In this document: positions 9,858-19,000 of the stretch, piece by piece
How positions within the stretch are numbered: position 1 is the stretch's first letter
How the letters are laid out: every line of letters starts with the position of its first letter
NCBI RefSeq assembly: GCF_003014755.1
Contig: NZ_PYAW01000001.1
Location: forward strand, 1,364,001 to 1,428,000
From: Chitinophaga niastensis
GTDB lineage: Bacteria > Bacteroidota > Bacteroidia > Chitinophagales > Chitinophagaceae
Direction: 5' to 3'
DNA length: 64,000 bases
The notes under the pieces: generated by a model
Told to the model about the DNA's origin: nothing
Databases searched by the model: none
The model's input: the letters and a program-made list of their open reading frames with translations, nothing else
Translations under genes and position numbers: made by a program

Positions 9858-10301
9858 ATGCATTGGAAGATAAAAGCGTTTGATGAATTAACTACGTCGG
9901 AACTCTATGCTATACTGCATTTGCGGAGTGAAGTATTTGTAGTGGAGCAAAATTGTGTGTACCAGGATATGGATTATTCAGACCAGAAAGCCTTGCATTT
10001 AATGGGAACCGATGATGCAGGAAAGCTACTGGCTTATACCCGTATTTTTGCGCCGGGAATTAAATTTACAGAAGCTTCTATTGGTCGTGTGATCACCTCT
10101 TCGCTGGCGCGGGGTACGGGTGCCGGCAAGGAGTTAATGGAGCAGTCTATTGCCATGTTGCAGGTACATTATGGTAAAGGACCTATTAAGATTGGTGCGC
10201 AGCAATATTTGCAGCGGTTTTATACTTCACTTGGTTTTGAGCAGACGAGCGATACATACCTGGAAGATGGGATTCCTCATATTGAGATGGTGAGGAAATA
10301 A
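9858..10301 (+). CDS. elaA: ElaA-type GNAT N-acetyltransferase
   Basis: A 147-residue single-domain GNAT acetyltransferase of the ElaA family. The characteristic N-terminal block LRSEVFVVEQNCVYQD (about residues 27-42) and the acetyl-CoA loop region GRVITSSLARGTGAGKEL (about 80-97, R/QxxGxG/A-like) are both visible. The physiological substrate of this family is not established. It is divergent from the ModF-like gene with 93 bp between starts, and it ends at a small hairpin terminator shared with the convergent DUF6048 gene. Confidence 0.9.
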   Translation: MHWKIKAFDELTTSELYAILHLRSEVFVVEQNCVYQDMDYSDQKALHLMGTDDAGKLLAYTRIFAPGIKFTEASIGRVITSSLARGTGAGKELMEQSIAMLQVHYGKGPIKIGAQQYLQRFYTSLGFEQTSDTYLEDGIPHIEMVRK

Positions 10302-10323
10302 TTAGTGGCTATGAGTTTTGATG

Positions 10324-10342
10324 AAGGCCGAAGGCCTTTTTT
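10324..10342 (+). terminator. short hairpin terminator after elaA
   Basis: AAGGCC, loop GAA, GGCCTT followed by a T run. The same GGCCGAAGGCC motif caps the right end of long repeat copy A. It overlaps the 3' end of the convergent gene. Confidence 0.6.
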
Positions 10343-11144
10343 ATCGCTTCGGTATCTTTTTCTTTTTAACTTCCGTTCCTGCTATACGTTCTTTTACGTG
10401 ATAAAAAGGAATCACATAGGAAACGGTGTATTGCACGTCCAGTACCGTTCTTTTGCCGCCATTGCCATAGCCGGGGATGACGAGTGGTGTTATGGCATCT
10501 GTTTTAACGTTGTTGATCAAAAAGCGCTCCCGTACATTCCAGCCCATAAAGAAGTTTTTGAAGACTTCAGCCTTTAAGCCAAGCATGAGTTCTATCCAAT
10601 GTGCGTTAACATTGGTTTTAGGAATGCTGCTGGTAAGATGATCTCCCCAATAGGGATTTTTGATAGTGTAAGAGGGTACCGCGTAGTTGAAGTGTGAAAA
10701 ACCGTAACGGAAGCCACCGTAGAACATATTTTTTTCAGACGGATATTGTCTTTTCAGAAAATTATAATCCAGTCCCAAAGTTACAAATGCACCATTGCCT
10801 TTATAGGTATAGTTGCTATCGCTGTAGGGCGTGTTAGCATAACCGCCTTCAAATGCGAGGTAGAGGTCAGCATTAATACGGGCATCAGCCACTACCGTGA
10901 TCTCTTTTCTGTAAGGATAATAGATGGCGGAAACGATGCGGCTAAGATCCACTCCTATCCTTATTCCACCAGGAAGCAGCAGGATACTGTCCTTATGTGG
11001 AATAGCTATTGCCACTGTTGTATCAACAGGGGCTTTTTTATGTATGATATCTGTTTTAGCGGCTGCGGGCTTTACCTGAGCGGTGGCAGCTACGCTGAAC
11101 AAAATACTACTGATTAAAAAAATACAAAGTAAGATGCGTGTCAT
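10341..11144 (-). CDS. DUF6048 family exported protein
   Basis: A 267-residue protein with a signal peptide (cleavage near ATAQ, about residue 22). It then has alternating short beta-strand segments rich in Tyr and Gly (for example FYGGFRYGFSHFNY), consistent with a small outer-membrane beta-barrel. It resembles the Bacteroidota family DUF6048; no biochemical function is known. It overlaps the upstream DUF6452 gene by 38 bp, indicating translational coupling, and together they follow uvrA on the same strand. Confidence 0.75.
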   Translation of the reverse strand: MTRILLCIFLISSILFSVAATAQVKPAAAKTDIIHKKAPVDTTVAIAIPHKDSILLLPGGIRIGVDLSRIVSAIYYPYRKEITVVADARINADLYLAFEGGYANTPYSDSNYTYKGNGAFVTLGLDYNFLKRQYPSEKNMFYGGFRYGFSHFNYAVPSYTIKNPYWGDHLTSSIPKTNVNAHWIELMLGLKAEVFKNFFMGWNVRERFLINNVKTDAITPLVIPGYGNGGKRTVLDVQYTVSYVIPFYHVKERIAGTEVKKKKIPKR

Positions 11145-11583
11145 TACTGGTAGTTACTGACTTAATATTAATCTGAACGGAATCAATTGTATGCCTGGTA
11201 GCGATAACGGTATCCAGTAAAAAGTAGGTACCGAAGCCGCAACCGGCTGATATAAAATGTGTTGTACGTTTATACCTGAACGTTAGTGTGTCGGGAGTGA
11301 GTGTAGAGTCTACTTTCAGATAAAACCTACTGGTATCCGCTACCGGTGAGAGCTGAAAAAATACATTACTCAGTGGCTGAACCTTGTAGATAGAATCATG
11401 TCCCAGTGCGAATGCCGTTACTTTAGGCATGATCGTGTCCCGTACAATACCCGCACTATCGCGCTTGAAATTGATATGCAGATTTGTGCTCAACGTCTGG
11501 TCACATACCTTTGTTTCATTTTCGCAGGCAGCGATGCCAGCTAGTAATGAACCGATGAGTAATATTTGATAGATGCTTTTCAT
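11107..11583 (-). CDS. DUF6452 family lipoprotein
   Basis: A 158-residue predicted lipoprotein. The signal sequence ends in a lipobox-like AGIAAC at about residue 20. The remainder is a small beta-rich domain with conserved-looking Cys residues (KVCDQ, SAGCGFG). It resembles DUF6452, a Bacteroidota family that commonly neighbours DUF6048. It lies 24 bp downstream of uvrA and overlaps DUF6048 by 38 bp. Function is unknown; a role in the cell envelope is inferred from the export signals of both partners. Confidence 0.72.
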   Translation of the reverse strand: MKSIYQILLIGSLLAGIAACENETKVCDQTLSTNLHINFKRDSAGIVRDTIMPKVTAFALGHDSIYKVQPLSNVFFQLSPVADTSRFYLKVDSTLTPDTLTFRYKRTTHFISAGCGFGTYFLLDTVIATRHTIDSVQINIKSVTTSNDTHLTLYFFNQ

Positions 11584-11607
11584 TCCTTGTTTACAGTTGG
11601 CAATATA

Positions 11608-14484
11608 TTAAATTCCCAGTTCCTTTTTGAGAAATATGGCTGTATGACTGTCTTTGCAGGTACTTACCTTTTCAGGGGTACCAGTGCATAAGATATTACC
11701 ACCGCCACCGCCGCCTTCTGGGCCCAGATCTACTATGTAGTCGGACATCTTGATCACATCCAGGTTATGTTCTATCACCAGTATCGTATTGCCGCGGTCT
11801 ACCAGTTTATTCAGCACCTTTAACAGCAGCTGTATATCCTGGAAATGCAGCCCGGTAGTGGGTTCATCGAGGATGTAGATGGTTTTCCCGGTATCTTTCT
11901 TAGACAATTCAGTGGCCAGTTTTACCCTTTGGGCTTCTCCTCCTGATAAGGTGACTGCTGACTGTCCGAGGGTGATGTATCCCAAACCAACGTCCTGCAA
12001 GGTTTTTATCTTCCGGTAAATCCATGGTACCGGCTGAAAAAATTCTACGGCCTCATCTACTGTCATATCCAGCACATCGGAGATGCCCTTTCCTTTATAG
12101 CGGATTTCCAGTGTTTCGCGGTTGTAACGGCGACCGTTACACTTTTCGCAATGCACATATACATCCGGGAGGAAATTCATTTCTATTACACGCATACCAC
12201 CGCCTTCACAAACGTCACAGCGGCCGGTTTTTACGTTGAAGGAGAAACGGCCGGCGTTGTAGCCCCTGATCTTGGCTTCCGGTACCGATGCAAAAAGGGT
12301 TCTTATATCTGTGAAAAAACCGCAGTAAGTAGCCGGATTGCTGCGGGGGGTGCGGCCTATGGGCGACTGATCAATTTCAATCACTTTATCAATAAACTCC
12401 AGTCCTTTGATGCTCTTGTAAGGCATGGGCACCATCTTGGAGTCGTAGGCATGTTTAGAAAGAATGGGGTACAGCGTTTCGTTGATCAGGGTAGATTTAC
12501 CGCTGCCGGAAACGCCGGTTACGCAGATGAAAGTGCCCAGTGGCAGTTTCAGGTTTACATTCTTCAGGTTGTTGCCGGTAGCGCCTTTCAGCTCTAAGGA
12601 GTTGCCGTTGCCTTTGCGGCGTTCGGCAGGTATTTCTGTTGCCGTTTTACCATTGAGGTAGCCGGCAGTAGGTGTGTTAAGTTTCAGTATGGCTGCAGGT
12701 GTGCCTTGTGCAATGATCTGGCCACCGTGTTTACCGGCACCCGGACCAATATCCACCAGGTGATCTGCGTGGAGCATAATGTCTTTGTCATGCTCTACAA
12801 CAATGACGGTGTTGCCCATTTCCTTGAGGTTGCGCAGTGCTGCAATCAGTTGCATGTTGTCGCGCTGATGCAGTCCTATGCTGGGCTCATCGAGGATATA
12901 AGTGATCCCCATCAGTTGTGATCCTATCTGGGTAGCCAGGCGGATACGCTGTGATTCGCCTCCGCTGAGGCTTCGCGTAGGGCGATTTAAGGTCAGGTAA
13001 TTCAGGCCTACATTGAGGAGGAATCCCAGTCGCTCGCGTATTTCTTTCAGAATATCTTTCGCAATAGCGTTCTGTTTACTTTCCAGTCTGGTTTCTATAT
13101 TTCCAAACCAGGCCAGGAGTTTATCGAGGTCCATGTTTCCGAGTTCGGAAATATTTTTCTCATCTATCTTAAAAAATAAACTTTCCTTTTTTAAACGTGC
13201 GCCGTTACATTCCGGACAGGTGCTGAGTTGCATAAAGCCTTCTGCCCAGCTGCGTACGTGATCGGATGAGGTATCGTTGAAATAACGGCGTACCATGTTT
13301 ACCACACCTTCATATTCAGTGGCATATTCTGTGCTGCCACCTTCTTCATAGGCCATATCCACTTCCAGTTTACCGTTTTCATCGCCGAACAATAATACGT
13401 TCATTGCTTTTTGCGGGATACCGGAAATAGGCGCCGTTAAAGAGAATTTATATTTTTTAGCGAGTTGCTGCACCTGTTTAAAGGTGAAGGTATCGCGGGC
13501 TTCACCAAGAGGTTTCAGGCCACCTTCATTAATAGATATGTTATGGTCTGGGATCACCTCGTCCATATTGATCTGGTAGATGCTACCCAGTCCTTTACAG
13601 CGTGGGCAGGCACCATAGGGCGAGTTAAAGGAGAAGGTGTTGGGACTGGGTTCTTCATACGAAAGACCGGTTTCTTCACACATCAGCTGTTTGCTGTACT
13701 GGTTTACCTTGTTGGTATCGTGATCCATTACAAACAACAATCCTTTGCCCATGGTGAGGGCTTTTTGCACGCTCTGGCTAATGCGGGCACGGGCATCTTC
13801 CTGTACCTGGATGCGGTCTATCACCAGTTCAATATCGTGGATCTTGTAACGGTCTACCTGCATTCTTTCTTTCAGGTCCTGTACTTCTCCGTCCACGCGT
13901 ACTTTGAGGTAGCCTTGTTTGCGTACCTGTTCAAACAGTTCCCGGTAGTGACCTTTACGACCACGCACCAATGGTGCCAGTATGACCAGTTTTTTCTTAT
14001 TATAATTTTTGAAGAGATGTGCCAGTATTTCTTCTTCCGAGAAGCGCGTCATGCGCTTATTGGTATTGTAAGAATAGGCAGTACCGGCGCGTGCGTATAA
14101 TAAACGCAGGAAGTCGTATATCTCTGTGATGGTGCCTACAGTAGAGCGTGGGTTTTTATTGGTGGTTTTTTGTTCTATAGAAATAACGGGAGACAGACCG
14201 GTGATTTTGTCCACATCAGGTCTTTCCATATCACCAATAAACTGTCGGGCATAAGCAGAAAAGCTTTCCATGTAACGGCGTTGTCCTTCCGCATAAATAG
14301 TATCAAAGGCCAGTGATGATTTACCACTTCCACTGATGCCGGTGATGACTACCAGTTTATTTTTGGGCAACTGCAGGTCCAGGTTTTTCAGGTTATGCTC
14401 CCGTGCGCCAAAGATGGCTATCTGTTCATCTGTCGGGGCTTGCGCGACGGAGGTTGCGGGTACATTCTCTTTTTTCTTTGCCAT
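11608..14484 (-). CDS. uvrA: excinuclease ABC subunit A
   Basis: A 958-residue damage-recognition ATPase of nucleotide excision repair. It has two ABC modules: Walker A GISGSGKS near residue 49 and GVSGSGKS in the C-terminal half. Both have signature LSGGE(S/A)QR and Walker B ILDEP. Zinc-binding CxxC pairs are present (CPRC/CPEC in the first module region, CDVC/CEKC in the second). Length and motif order are standard, so this is an intact UvrA. It heads a probable transcript uvrA-DUF6452-DUF6048. Upstream lies long repeat copy B. Confidence 0.98.
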   Translation of the reverse strand: MAKKKENVPATSVAQAPTDEQIAIFGAREHNLKNLDLQLPKNKLVVITGISGSGKSSLAFDTIYAEGQRRYMESFSAYARQFIGDMERPDVDKITGLSPVISIEQKTTNKNPRSTVGTITEIYDFLRLLYARAGTAYSYNTNKRMTRFSEEEILAHLFKNYNKKKLVILAPLVRGRKGHYRELFEQVRKQGYLKVRVDGEVQDLKERMQVDRYKIHDIELVIDRIQVQEDARARISQSVQKALTMGKGLLFVMDHDTNKVNQYSKQLMCEETGLSYEEPSPNTFSFNSPYGACPRCKGLGSIYQINMDEVIPDHNISINEGGLKPLGEARDTFTFKQVQQLAKKYKFSLTAPISGIPQKAMNVLLFGDENGKLEVDMAYEEGGSTEYATEYEGVVNMVRRYFNDTSSDHVRSWAEGFMQLSTCPECNGARLKKESLFFKIDEKNISELGNMDLDKLLAWFGNIETRLESKQNAIAKDILKEIRERLGFLLNVGLNYLTLNRPTRSLSGGESQRIRLATQIGSQLMGITYILDEPSIGLHQRDNMQLIAALRNLKEMGNTVIVVEHDKDIMLHADHLVDIGPGAGKHGGQIIAQGTPAAILKLNTPTAGYLNGKTATEIPAERRKGNGNSLELKGATGNNLKNVNLKLPLGTFICVTGVSGSGKSTLINETLYPILSKHAYDSKMVPMPYKSIKGLEFIDKVIEIDQSPIGRTPRSNPATYCGFFTDIRTLFASVPEAKIRGYNAGRFSFNVKTGRCDVCEGGGMRVIEMNFLPDVYVHCEKCNGRRYNRETLEIRYKGKGISDVLDMTVDEAVEFFQPVPWIYRKIKTLQDVGLGYITLGQSAVTLSGGEAQRVKLATELSKKDTGKTIYILDEPTTGLHFQDIQLLLKVLNKLVDRGNTILVIEHNLDVIKMSDYIVDLGPEGGGGGGNILCTGTPEKVSTCKDSHTAIFLKKELGI

Positions 14485-14539
14485 AATATTAAACTACTAA
14501 GCTACGGCATAATTGCGAAATACGGAAGGCTTTCGGCCT

Positions 14540-14721
14540 TTGTCTTTCCCAGGATTAGACTGATTATGCTGATTACCCTGATTTTATTTTTTTATTTAAA
14601 AAGATTAGCGAAGATTAAAGCGAGTATGTCCGCTCCGATCTTCGCTAATCTTTTTAAATCTTTATAAATCAAAATAAAATCAGGGTAATCAGCATAATCA
14701 GTCTAATCCTGGGAAAGACAA
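14540..14721. repeat. long intergenic inverted repeat, copy B
   Basis: The most symmetrical copy: TTGTCTTTCCCAGGATTAG at the left mirrored at the right, with arms of about 80 bp. From outside inwards: the GATTA 9-nt block with variable triplets GAC, TGC, CCC identical in both arms, a T-rich tract, and a GATTAGCGAAGATTAAAGCG-type block around the centre. It lies between uvrA (start) and fabF (stop), both minus strand. A small GGCTTTCGGCC cap precedes the left end. Confidence 0.92.
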
Positions 14722-14739
14722 ACGTTGCTTATTCCTTTT

Positions 14740-16005
14740 TTAGTTTGTTTTGTATTTCTTGAATATCACAATTGCGTTGTGACCACCGAAGCCAAAAGTA
14801 TTGCTCATCGCAACATTTACAGTACGGTGTTGTGCTTTACCTAAAGTCAGGTTCAGGTTAGTTGGAATACCTTCGCCCAGTACAGTAGTGTTGATAGTAG
14901 GTGGAATGATATCTTCCTGTGTTGCTTTGATACATGCAATGGCTTCAATAGCACCGGCAGCACCTAACAGGTGACCTGTCATGGATTTGGTAGCGCTGAT
15001 ATTGAGTTTTTGTGCATGATCACCAAAGGCAGTTACGATCGCTTTCAGCTCACTCAGATCACCTACAGGTGTAGAAGTGGTGTGTGAATTGATGTAATCT
15101 ACATCGGTCGTAGCAATTTCAGCATCTTCCAATGCCTGTTCCATGCCTAATCTTGCGCCCATGCCTTCCGGATGGGTAGCAGTGAGGTGGTAGGCATCGC
15201 AGGTCATAGCACCGCCAATCATTTCGCCGTAGATGGTAGCACCTCTGGCGATAGCGTGTTCGTATTCTTCCAGGATAATAGCACCTGCACCTTCGCCCAT
15301 AACAAATCCATCACGGTCCACATCAAAAGGACGGGAAGCCGAGGTATGATCTTCATTGCGGGTAGATAATGCTTTTAACGCGTTGAATCCGGCAATACCT
15401 GCACGGGTAACGGGAGCTTCAGAACCACCGGCTACGATAGCATTGGCTTTACCAAGACGGATGTAGTTGAACGCATCTACCAGTGCACTTGTAGAAGAAG
15501 CACAGGCGGAAACAGTACAGAAGTTGACGCCCATGAAGCCATATTTCATAGCAATCTGGCCGGCAGCAATATCACAGATTAATTTAGGAATAAAGAACGG
15601 ATTGAATTTAGGGACAAAGTTAGCTTGCGTAAATTCAACTATCTGTTCTTCGAACGTAAGCATCCCGCCATTGCCGGAAGCCCAGATCACGCCTATTTTA
15701 GTTTTATCAATACCTTCTTTATCTAAACCTGCATCAATAACGGCTTCCTGAGCAGCCACCATGGCGTACTGTGTGAAACAATCCATCTTGCGGGCTTCCT
15801 TCTTTTCCATATATTTTTCCACCTCAAACCCTTTAACCTCACAGGCGAACTTTGTTTTGAACTCTGTGGTGTCAAATTTAGTGATGGGACCGGCGCCACT
15901 CACGCCTGCCTTCATATTGTTCCAAAAAGTATTTACATCATTCCCGATAGGTGTTAATGCTCCCAAGCCGGTAACCACAACCCTTTTCAGTGTAACAGTA
16001 CGCAT
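14740..16005 (-). CDS. fabF: beta-ketoacyl-ACP synthase II
   Basis: A 421-residue condensing enzyme of fatty-acid elongation (malonyl-ACP plus acyl-ACP). Cys168 in VSACASS is the acyl-accepting nucleophile. The two catalytic histidines are in NSHTTSTPVGD and MTGHLLGAAG. The usual NAHGT motif reads NSHTT here, a conservative variant. The C-terminal GFGGHNA loop is present. The gene stands alone, without the acpP and rnc partners common in related genomes, and is bounded by repeat copies B and C. A perfect TAnnTTTG element lies just upstream. Confidence 0.95.
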   Translation of the reverse strand: MRTVTLKRVVVTGLGALTPIGNDVNTFWNNMKAGVSGAGPITKFDTTEFKTKFACEVKGFEVEKYMEKKEARKMDCFTQYAMVAAQEAVIDAGLDKEGIDKTKIGVIWASGNGGMLTFEEQIVEFTQANFVPKFNPFFIPKLICDIAAGQIAMKYGFMGVNFCTVSACASSTSALVDAFNYIRLGKANAIVAGGSEAPVTRAGIAGFNALKALSTRNEDHTSASRPFDVDRDGFVMGEGAGAIILEEYEHAIARGATIYGEMIGGAMTCDAYHLTATHPEGMGARLGMEQALEDAEIATTDVDYINSHTTSTPVGDLSELKAIVTAFGDHAQKLNISATKSMTGHLLGAAGAIEAIACIKATQEDIIPPTINTTVLGEGIPTNLNLTLGKAQHRTVNVAMSNTFGFGGHNAIVIFKKYKTN

Positions 16006-16036
16006 ATTTTTTACTTTAATAAAAAAAGTTAGAGCG

Positions 16037-16044
16037 CAAATTTA
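16037..16044 (-). promoter_or_regulatory. fabF promoter -7 element
   Basis: On the minus strand this reads TAAATTTG, a perfect match to the Bacteroidota -7 consensus TAnnTTTG, 32 bp before the fabF start. A good TTTG -33 partner is not evident. Of the rest of the 16006-16345 gap, 16045-16163 shows nothing recognisable and 16164-16342 is repeat copy C. Confidence 0.4.
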
Positions 16045-16163
16045 GTTAATCATTGTTATGATTAAGCATATTCATTAAGATAATATAATATAACTTTGAA
16101 TGTTTTGCTTTGAAAAGCTGTGTGGAGGCTGTTTTTCGCGTTTTTCAGCTAACTATCTGACAG

Positions 16164-16362
16164 TTGTCTTTCCCAGGATCAGGCTGATTTTGATGATTAT
16201 CCCGATTTCCATTTACTGATTTTAAAAAAGATGAGGGGAGATAAAGCAGATATACCCGCTCTTATCTCCCCTCATCTTTTTTAATCAAAAAAAATCAAAA
16301 TCGGGGTAATCATCAAAATCAGCCTAATCCCGGGAAAGACAATTTTCAGCAGCTTGCTGCTG
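16164..16362. repeat. long intergenic inverted repeat, copy C
   Basis: The main inverted repeat spans 16164-16342 (TTGTCTTTCCCAGGATC ... CGGGAAAGACAA), with mirrored triplets GGC, TGA and an inner AGATGAGGGGAG block. The right flank continues into a cap hairpin at 16347-16362 (CAGCAGC, loop TT, GCTGCTG) homologous to the GGCAGCAAGCTGCC cap of copy E. That cap lies inside the last codons of the desaturase gene. Confidence 0.88.
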
Positions 16363-17425
16363 TTACCGGTGCGGGTACAGGCGCCAGCACAATTTTGCGG
16401 GTACGTTGCTTTAAGAAGGAAATAATTTCAGCATCTGTTTGGAAGCGGTCGCCGATGTTCACAAAATTTTTTGCGAGCAAATCATAACGCTTGGCCATCA
16501 GGTAGGCCCATACATGCAGAAAGTGGATGCCATCAAATACAATAGCATCGTTGGTAATGTACTCGTCCAGTGTCTGGCGGAAGTATACCGGGTGTTCTGT
16601 CCAGTGCATACTGGGTTTGACATGATGACTGATATGATAGCCATCATTCCAGCATTTATGGTTGTATTTAGTATTGATACAGGTGATACTGTTTTTATAA
16701 GAGTTTTCGGGTTCTTCTGTGCTGATAAAAGCATGTTGTGCCCAATTGCCTACCATCATGATTACGCGGGAGATGAGGAAAGGGAGAATGAACACCACGA
16801 AGGTGGCCGGGAAGTTGATAAATGATAAACCTACACAGGCAGCAATAAATACCAGCTCACCTCTTACCAGGCGTACAAATAGTTTATTACGTTTTTTACG
16901 GAGATGATAACGGGCCGTATCATATACGCCCAATGTCACGAAATTCCAGAGATATAGTGCAAAGTCGCGTGAAGAGTCGCGCTGATACCGCATCGTACTG
17001 CTATCATCTTCCGGCATATTATTTTCCGGATGGTGCATACCAATATGATGTGCATAGTAAGATTCCGGTGTTTGTCCAAACAATGGACCGATGGCCCAGG
17101 GGAGATAATGATTCCAGAATTGATATTTTTTTTCAAATAAAACGCGATGGCTTGTGCAATGCAGCATCAGACCAAAGGGTCCTTTAAATGTAAGGTTATT
17201 GAGGAACTGGTAAGCAATTGCGGCGCCCCACCAAAGCCAGTTATTTACACCCGGCAGGTACATAATGATGGCCAATGGCCAGAGGGTGAGGGTGATCTTA
17301 AATGTCAGGTATACAAAAGGCAGATCGCGCTCATCTCTGATCCATCCTTTAAAAAGGCGATCAAGAGCCGTTTCTTTTATTGGCTTTACAAAAACAGGAT
17401 CAGTAAGCTGGGAAAGATGCTTCAT
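16346..17425 (-). CDS. membrane fatty-acid desaturase family protein
   Basis: A 359-residue integral membrane di-iron desaturase/hydroxylase. Hydrophobic segments lie around residues 40-80 and 190-225. Three histidine clusters supply the metal ligands: HCTSH (89-93), HHIGMHH (126-132) and HISHH (264-268). Likely substrate is a membrane acyl chain or related lipid; the exact position or substrate cannot be read. It sits next to fabF, which fits lipid metabolism. The C-terminal residues AASC and the stop codon are encoded by the hairpin cap of repeat copy C, so the repeat may have replaced the original end of the gene. Confidence 0.85.
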   Translation of the reverse strand: MKHLSQLTDPVFVKPIKETALDRLFKGWIRDERDLPFVYLTFKITLTLWPLAIIMYLPGVNNWLWWGAAIAYQFLNNLTFKGPFGLMLHCTSHRVLFEKKYQFWNHYLPWAIGPLFGQTPESYYAHHIGMHHPENNMPEDDSSTMRYQRDSSRDFALYLWNFVTLGVYDTARYHLRKKRNKLFVRLVRGELVFIAACVGLSFINFPATFVVFILPFLISRVIMMVGNWAQHAFISTEEPENSYKNSITCINTKYNHKCWNDGYHISHHVKPSMHWTEHPVYFRQTLDEYITNDAIVFDGIHFLHVWAYLMAKRYDLLAKNFVNIGDRFQTDAEIISFLKQRTRKIVLAPVPAPVTAASC

Positions 17426-17656
17426 ACGCCAGTGTATATTAGTTACAACCAGTTGTGAACGGACAATGTGCTATAAGCATAAAACGCATGCTACAGAAAT
17501 GTATTGCGTCGGTTATGTCGCTGACTGAAAGGTAACCATTTATTTCTTCTTAGTCAGTAATTACAGGTTATTTTGTAATTTCCATCCCCGGAACGCTGAG
17601 GAGAGCCAGTAATAATACGGGGTGCAGGAAAATCAAGCCAAAACCAATCATTATAA

Positions 17657-18673
17657 ATGAAGAGACTAACCCTTAAAGATGTTGCGAAAATGGCCGGAGT
17701 GGCACCTTCTACAGTTTCATTCGTGTTGAATGGCAAGGGGAAGCAGATGCGTATCCGCGATGAAGTAGCCAGGAAGATTATGCAGGTAGTAGAGAAATCG
17801 GGCTATGAACCGCACCGCATGGCGGTGAACCTGCGTACGGGTCAGTCTAAAACCCTGGGACTTATTGTTGAAAGTATTTCCGGTAGTTTTTTTGCGAGCC
17901 TGGCAAAGACTATTGAAACCGAAGCAGAGCGGAGGGGCTACAATGTAGTTTATTGCAGTACAGAAAATAATGCACAGAAAGGCGGAGAGCTGATCCGCAT
18001 GCTGGGCCGGCAGATGGTAGATGGTTACCTGATTACACCCGCACCCGGCATGGAAAAGGAAATTCAGCAGCTGTTACAACAACATAAGCCCGTGGTACTG
18101 ATGGATAGCTACTTTCCGGCTATCAAAACCCCATATGTACTGATCAATAACTTTGATGGGGTACAGCAAGGCATGGAACATCTCATCAAAAAAGGACTCA
18201 CAAAAATTGCTTTTGTAACGGTAGATGTGAAGCTGATACAGCTGGAAGAGCGGCTGCGTGGTTATGTAACAACGCTGAAAGACCACCGTATACCACTGAA
18301 AAAGAAACATGTACTGCACCTGAAATACCATAAACAACGGGAAGATTCCCTGAATGAGCTGCAGGAGTTTATAGAAAAGAACCCTGAGATTGATGCCGTC
18401 TTTTTTGCCACCAACTACCTGGGTATCCTCGGACTGGAAGTTATCGCCAGGCTTGGATTAAAGATGCCACAGGACCTGTCTGTGATCTGTTTTGATGATC
18501 ATGACATCTTCCGGTTGTATCCACCCGGCATATCTGTAATAGAGCAACCGATTGAAGGTATTGCCAAAGCGGCCATAGATCTGTTGATGCATCAGCTGGA
18601 CAAAAACAATGGTCCCATTAAAAAGCCCGCTATACAACTGCCTGGCAGGTTTATTTTAAGAGGGTCTGCATAA
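17657..18673 (+). CDS. LacI family transcriptional regulator
   Basis: A 338-residue LacI/GalR-type regulator. The N-terminal helix-turn-helix reads LTLKDVAKMAGVAPSTVSF (residues 4-22), followed by a hinge region and a periplasmic-binding-protein-like effector domain starting near LGLIVESISG. It lies directly upstream of the two GH92 genes on the same strand with its own hairpin terminator in between. It probably senses a mannose-containing sugar and controls these enzymes. The effector and operator are not identified. Confidence 0.92.
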   Translation: MKRLTLKDVAKMAGVAPSTVSFVLNGKGKQMRIRDEVARKIMQVVEKSGYEPHRMAVNLRTGQSKTLGLIVESISGSFFASLAKTIETEAERRGYNVVYCSTENNAQKGGELIRMLGRQMVDGYLITPAPGMEKEIQQLLQQHKPVVLMDSYFPAIKTPYVLINNFDGVQQGMEHLIKKGLTKIAFVTVDVKLIQLEERLRGYVTTLKDHRIPLKKKHVLHLKYHKQREDSLNELQEFIEKNPEIDAVFFATNYLGILGLEVIARLGLKMPQDLSVICFDDHDIFRLYPPGISVIEQPIEGIAKAAIDLLMHQLDKNNGPIKKPAIQLPGRFILRGSA

Positions 18674-18721
18674 ATCCGGTTTTCCCGTAGGGACAGCTGG
18701 TTTCAAAAAAACATTCAAATA

Positions 18722-18754
18722 CTTGCAAATGATGGGAAAATATTTATACTTTTA
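18722..18754 (+). promoter_or_regulatory. possible promoter between lacI-type gene and GH92
   Basis: CTTG at 18722-18725 and TACTTTTA at 18747-18754 (seven of eight to TAnnTTTG) with 21 bp between. It could drive the GH92 genes, but the hairpin and T-run at 18783-18808 would lie just downstream, so an attenuator or a different promoter is possible. Confidence 0.3.
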
Positions 18755-18782
18755 GAATCAGCTTAGTGAGAGATAGTAAGAG

Positions 18783-18808
18783 AAAGGATTCTTAGAATCT
18801 TTTTTTTC
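18783..18808 (+). terminator. terminator after lacI-type gene
   Basis: AAGGATTC, loop TTA, GAATCTT followed by a run of eight T. Confidence 0.6.
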
Positions 18809-18852
18809 GGTACCTATGCTAAATCGATTTTGTAAAATTTTCTTATATAAGC

Positions 18853-18970
18853 GTTTCTCGCAAAGGCGCAAAGCAGCAAAGGCGCAAAGGCGCAAAGGCG
18901 CAAAGAGATTTTGCTGAAAATATAAAAATATACCTTTGTGCCTTTGCTGCTTTGCGCCTTTGCGAGAAAC
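18853..18970. repeat. inverted repeat of the GCGCAAAG type
   Basis: GTTTCTCGCAAAGGCGCAAA at the left is the complement of the right end (TTTGCGCCTTTGCGAGAAAC). The left arm contains extra tandem 8-nt GGCGCAAA units that the right arm lacks. The loop is AT-rich. This is a different family from the GATTA repeats but the same idea: a long hairpin with short tandem units in its arms. It lies 31 bp before the first GH92 start and may form a leader structure. Confidence 0.85.
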
Positions 18971-19000
18971 TCCCTTTTTATTTTTTTATAATAGTAAATC

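Noticed and set aside
10746..11117. 123-codon plus-strand frame opposite DUF6048/DUF6452
   Set aside because: Runs antisense through both genes; no start context or family.
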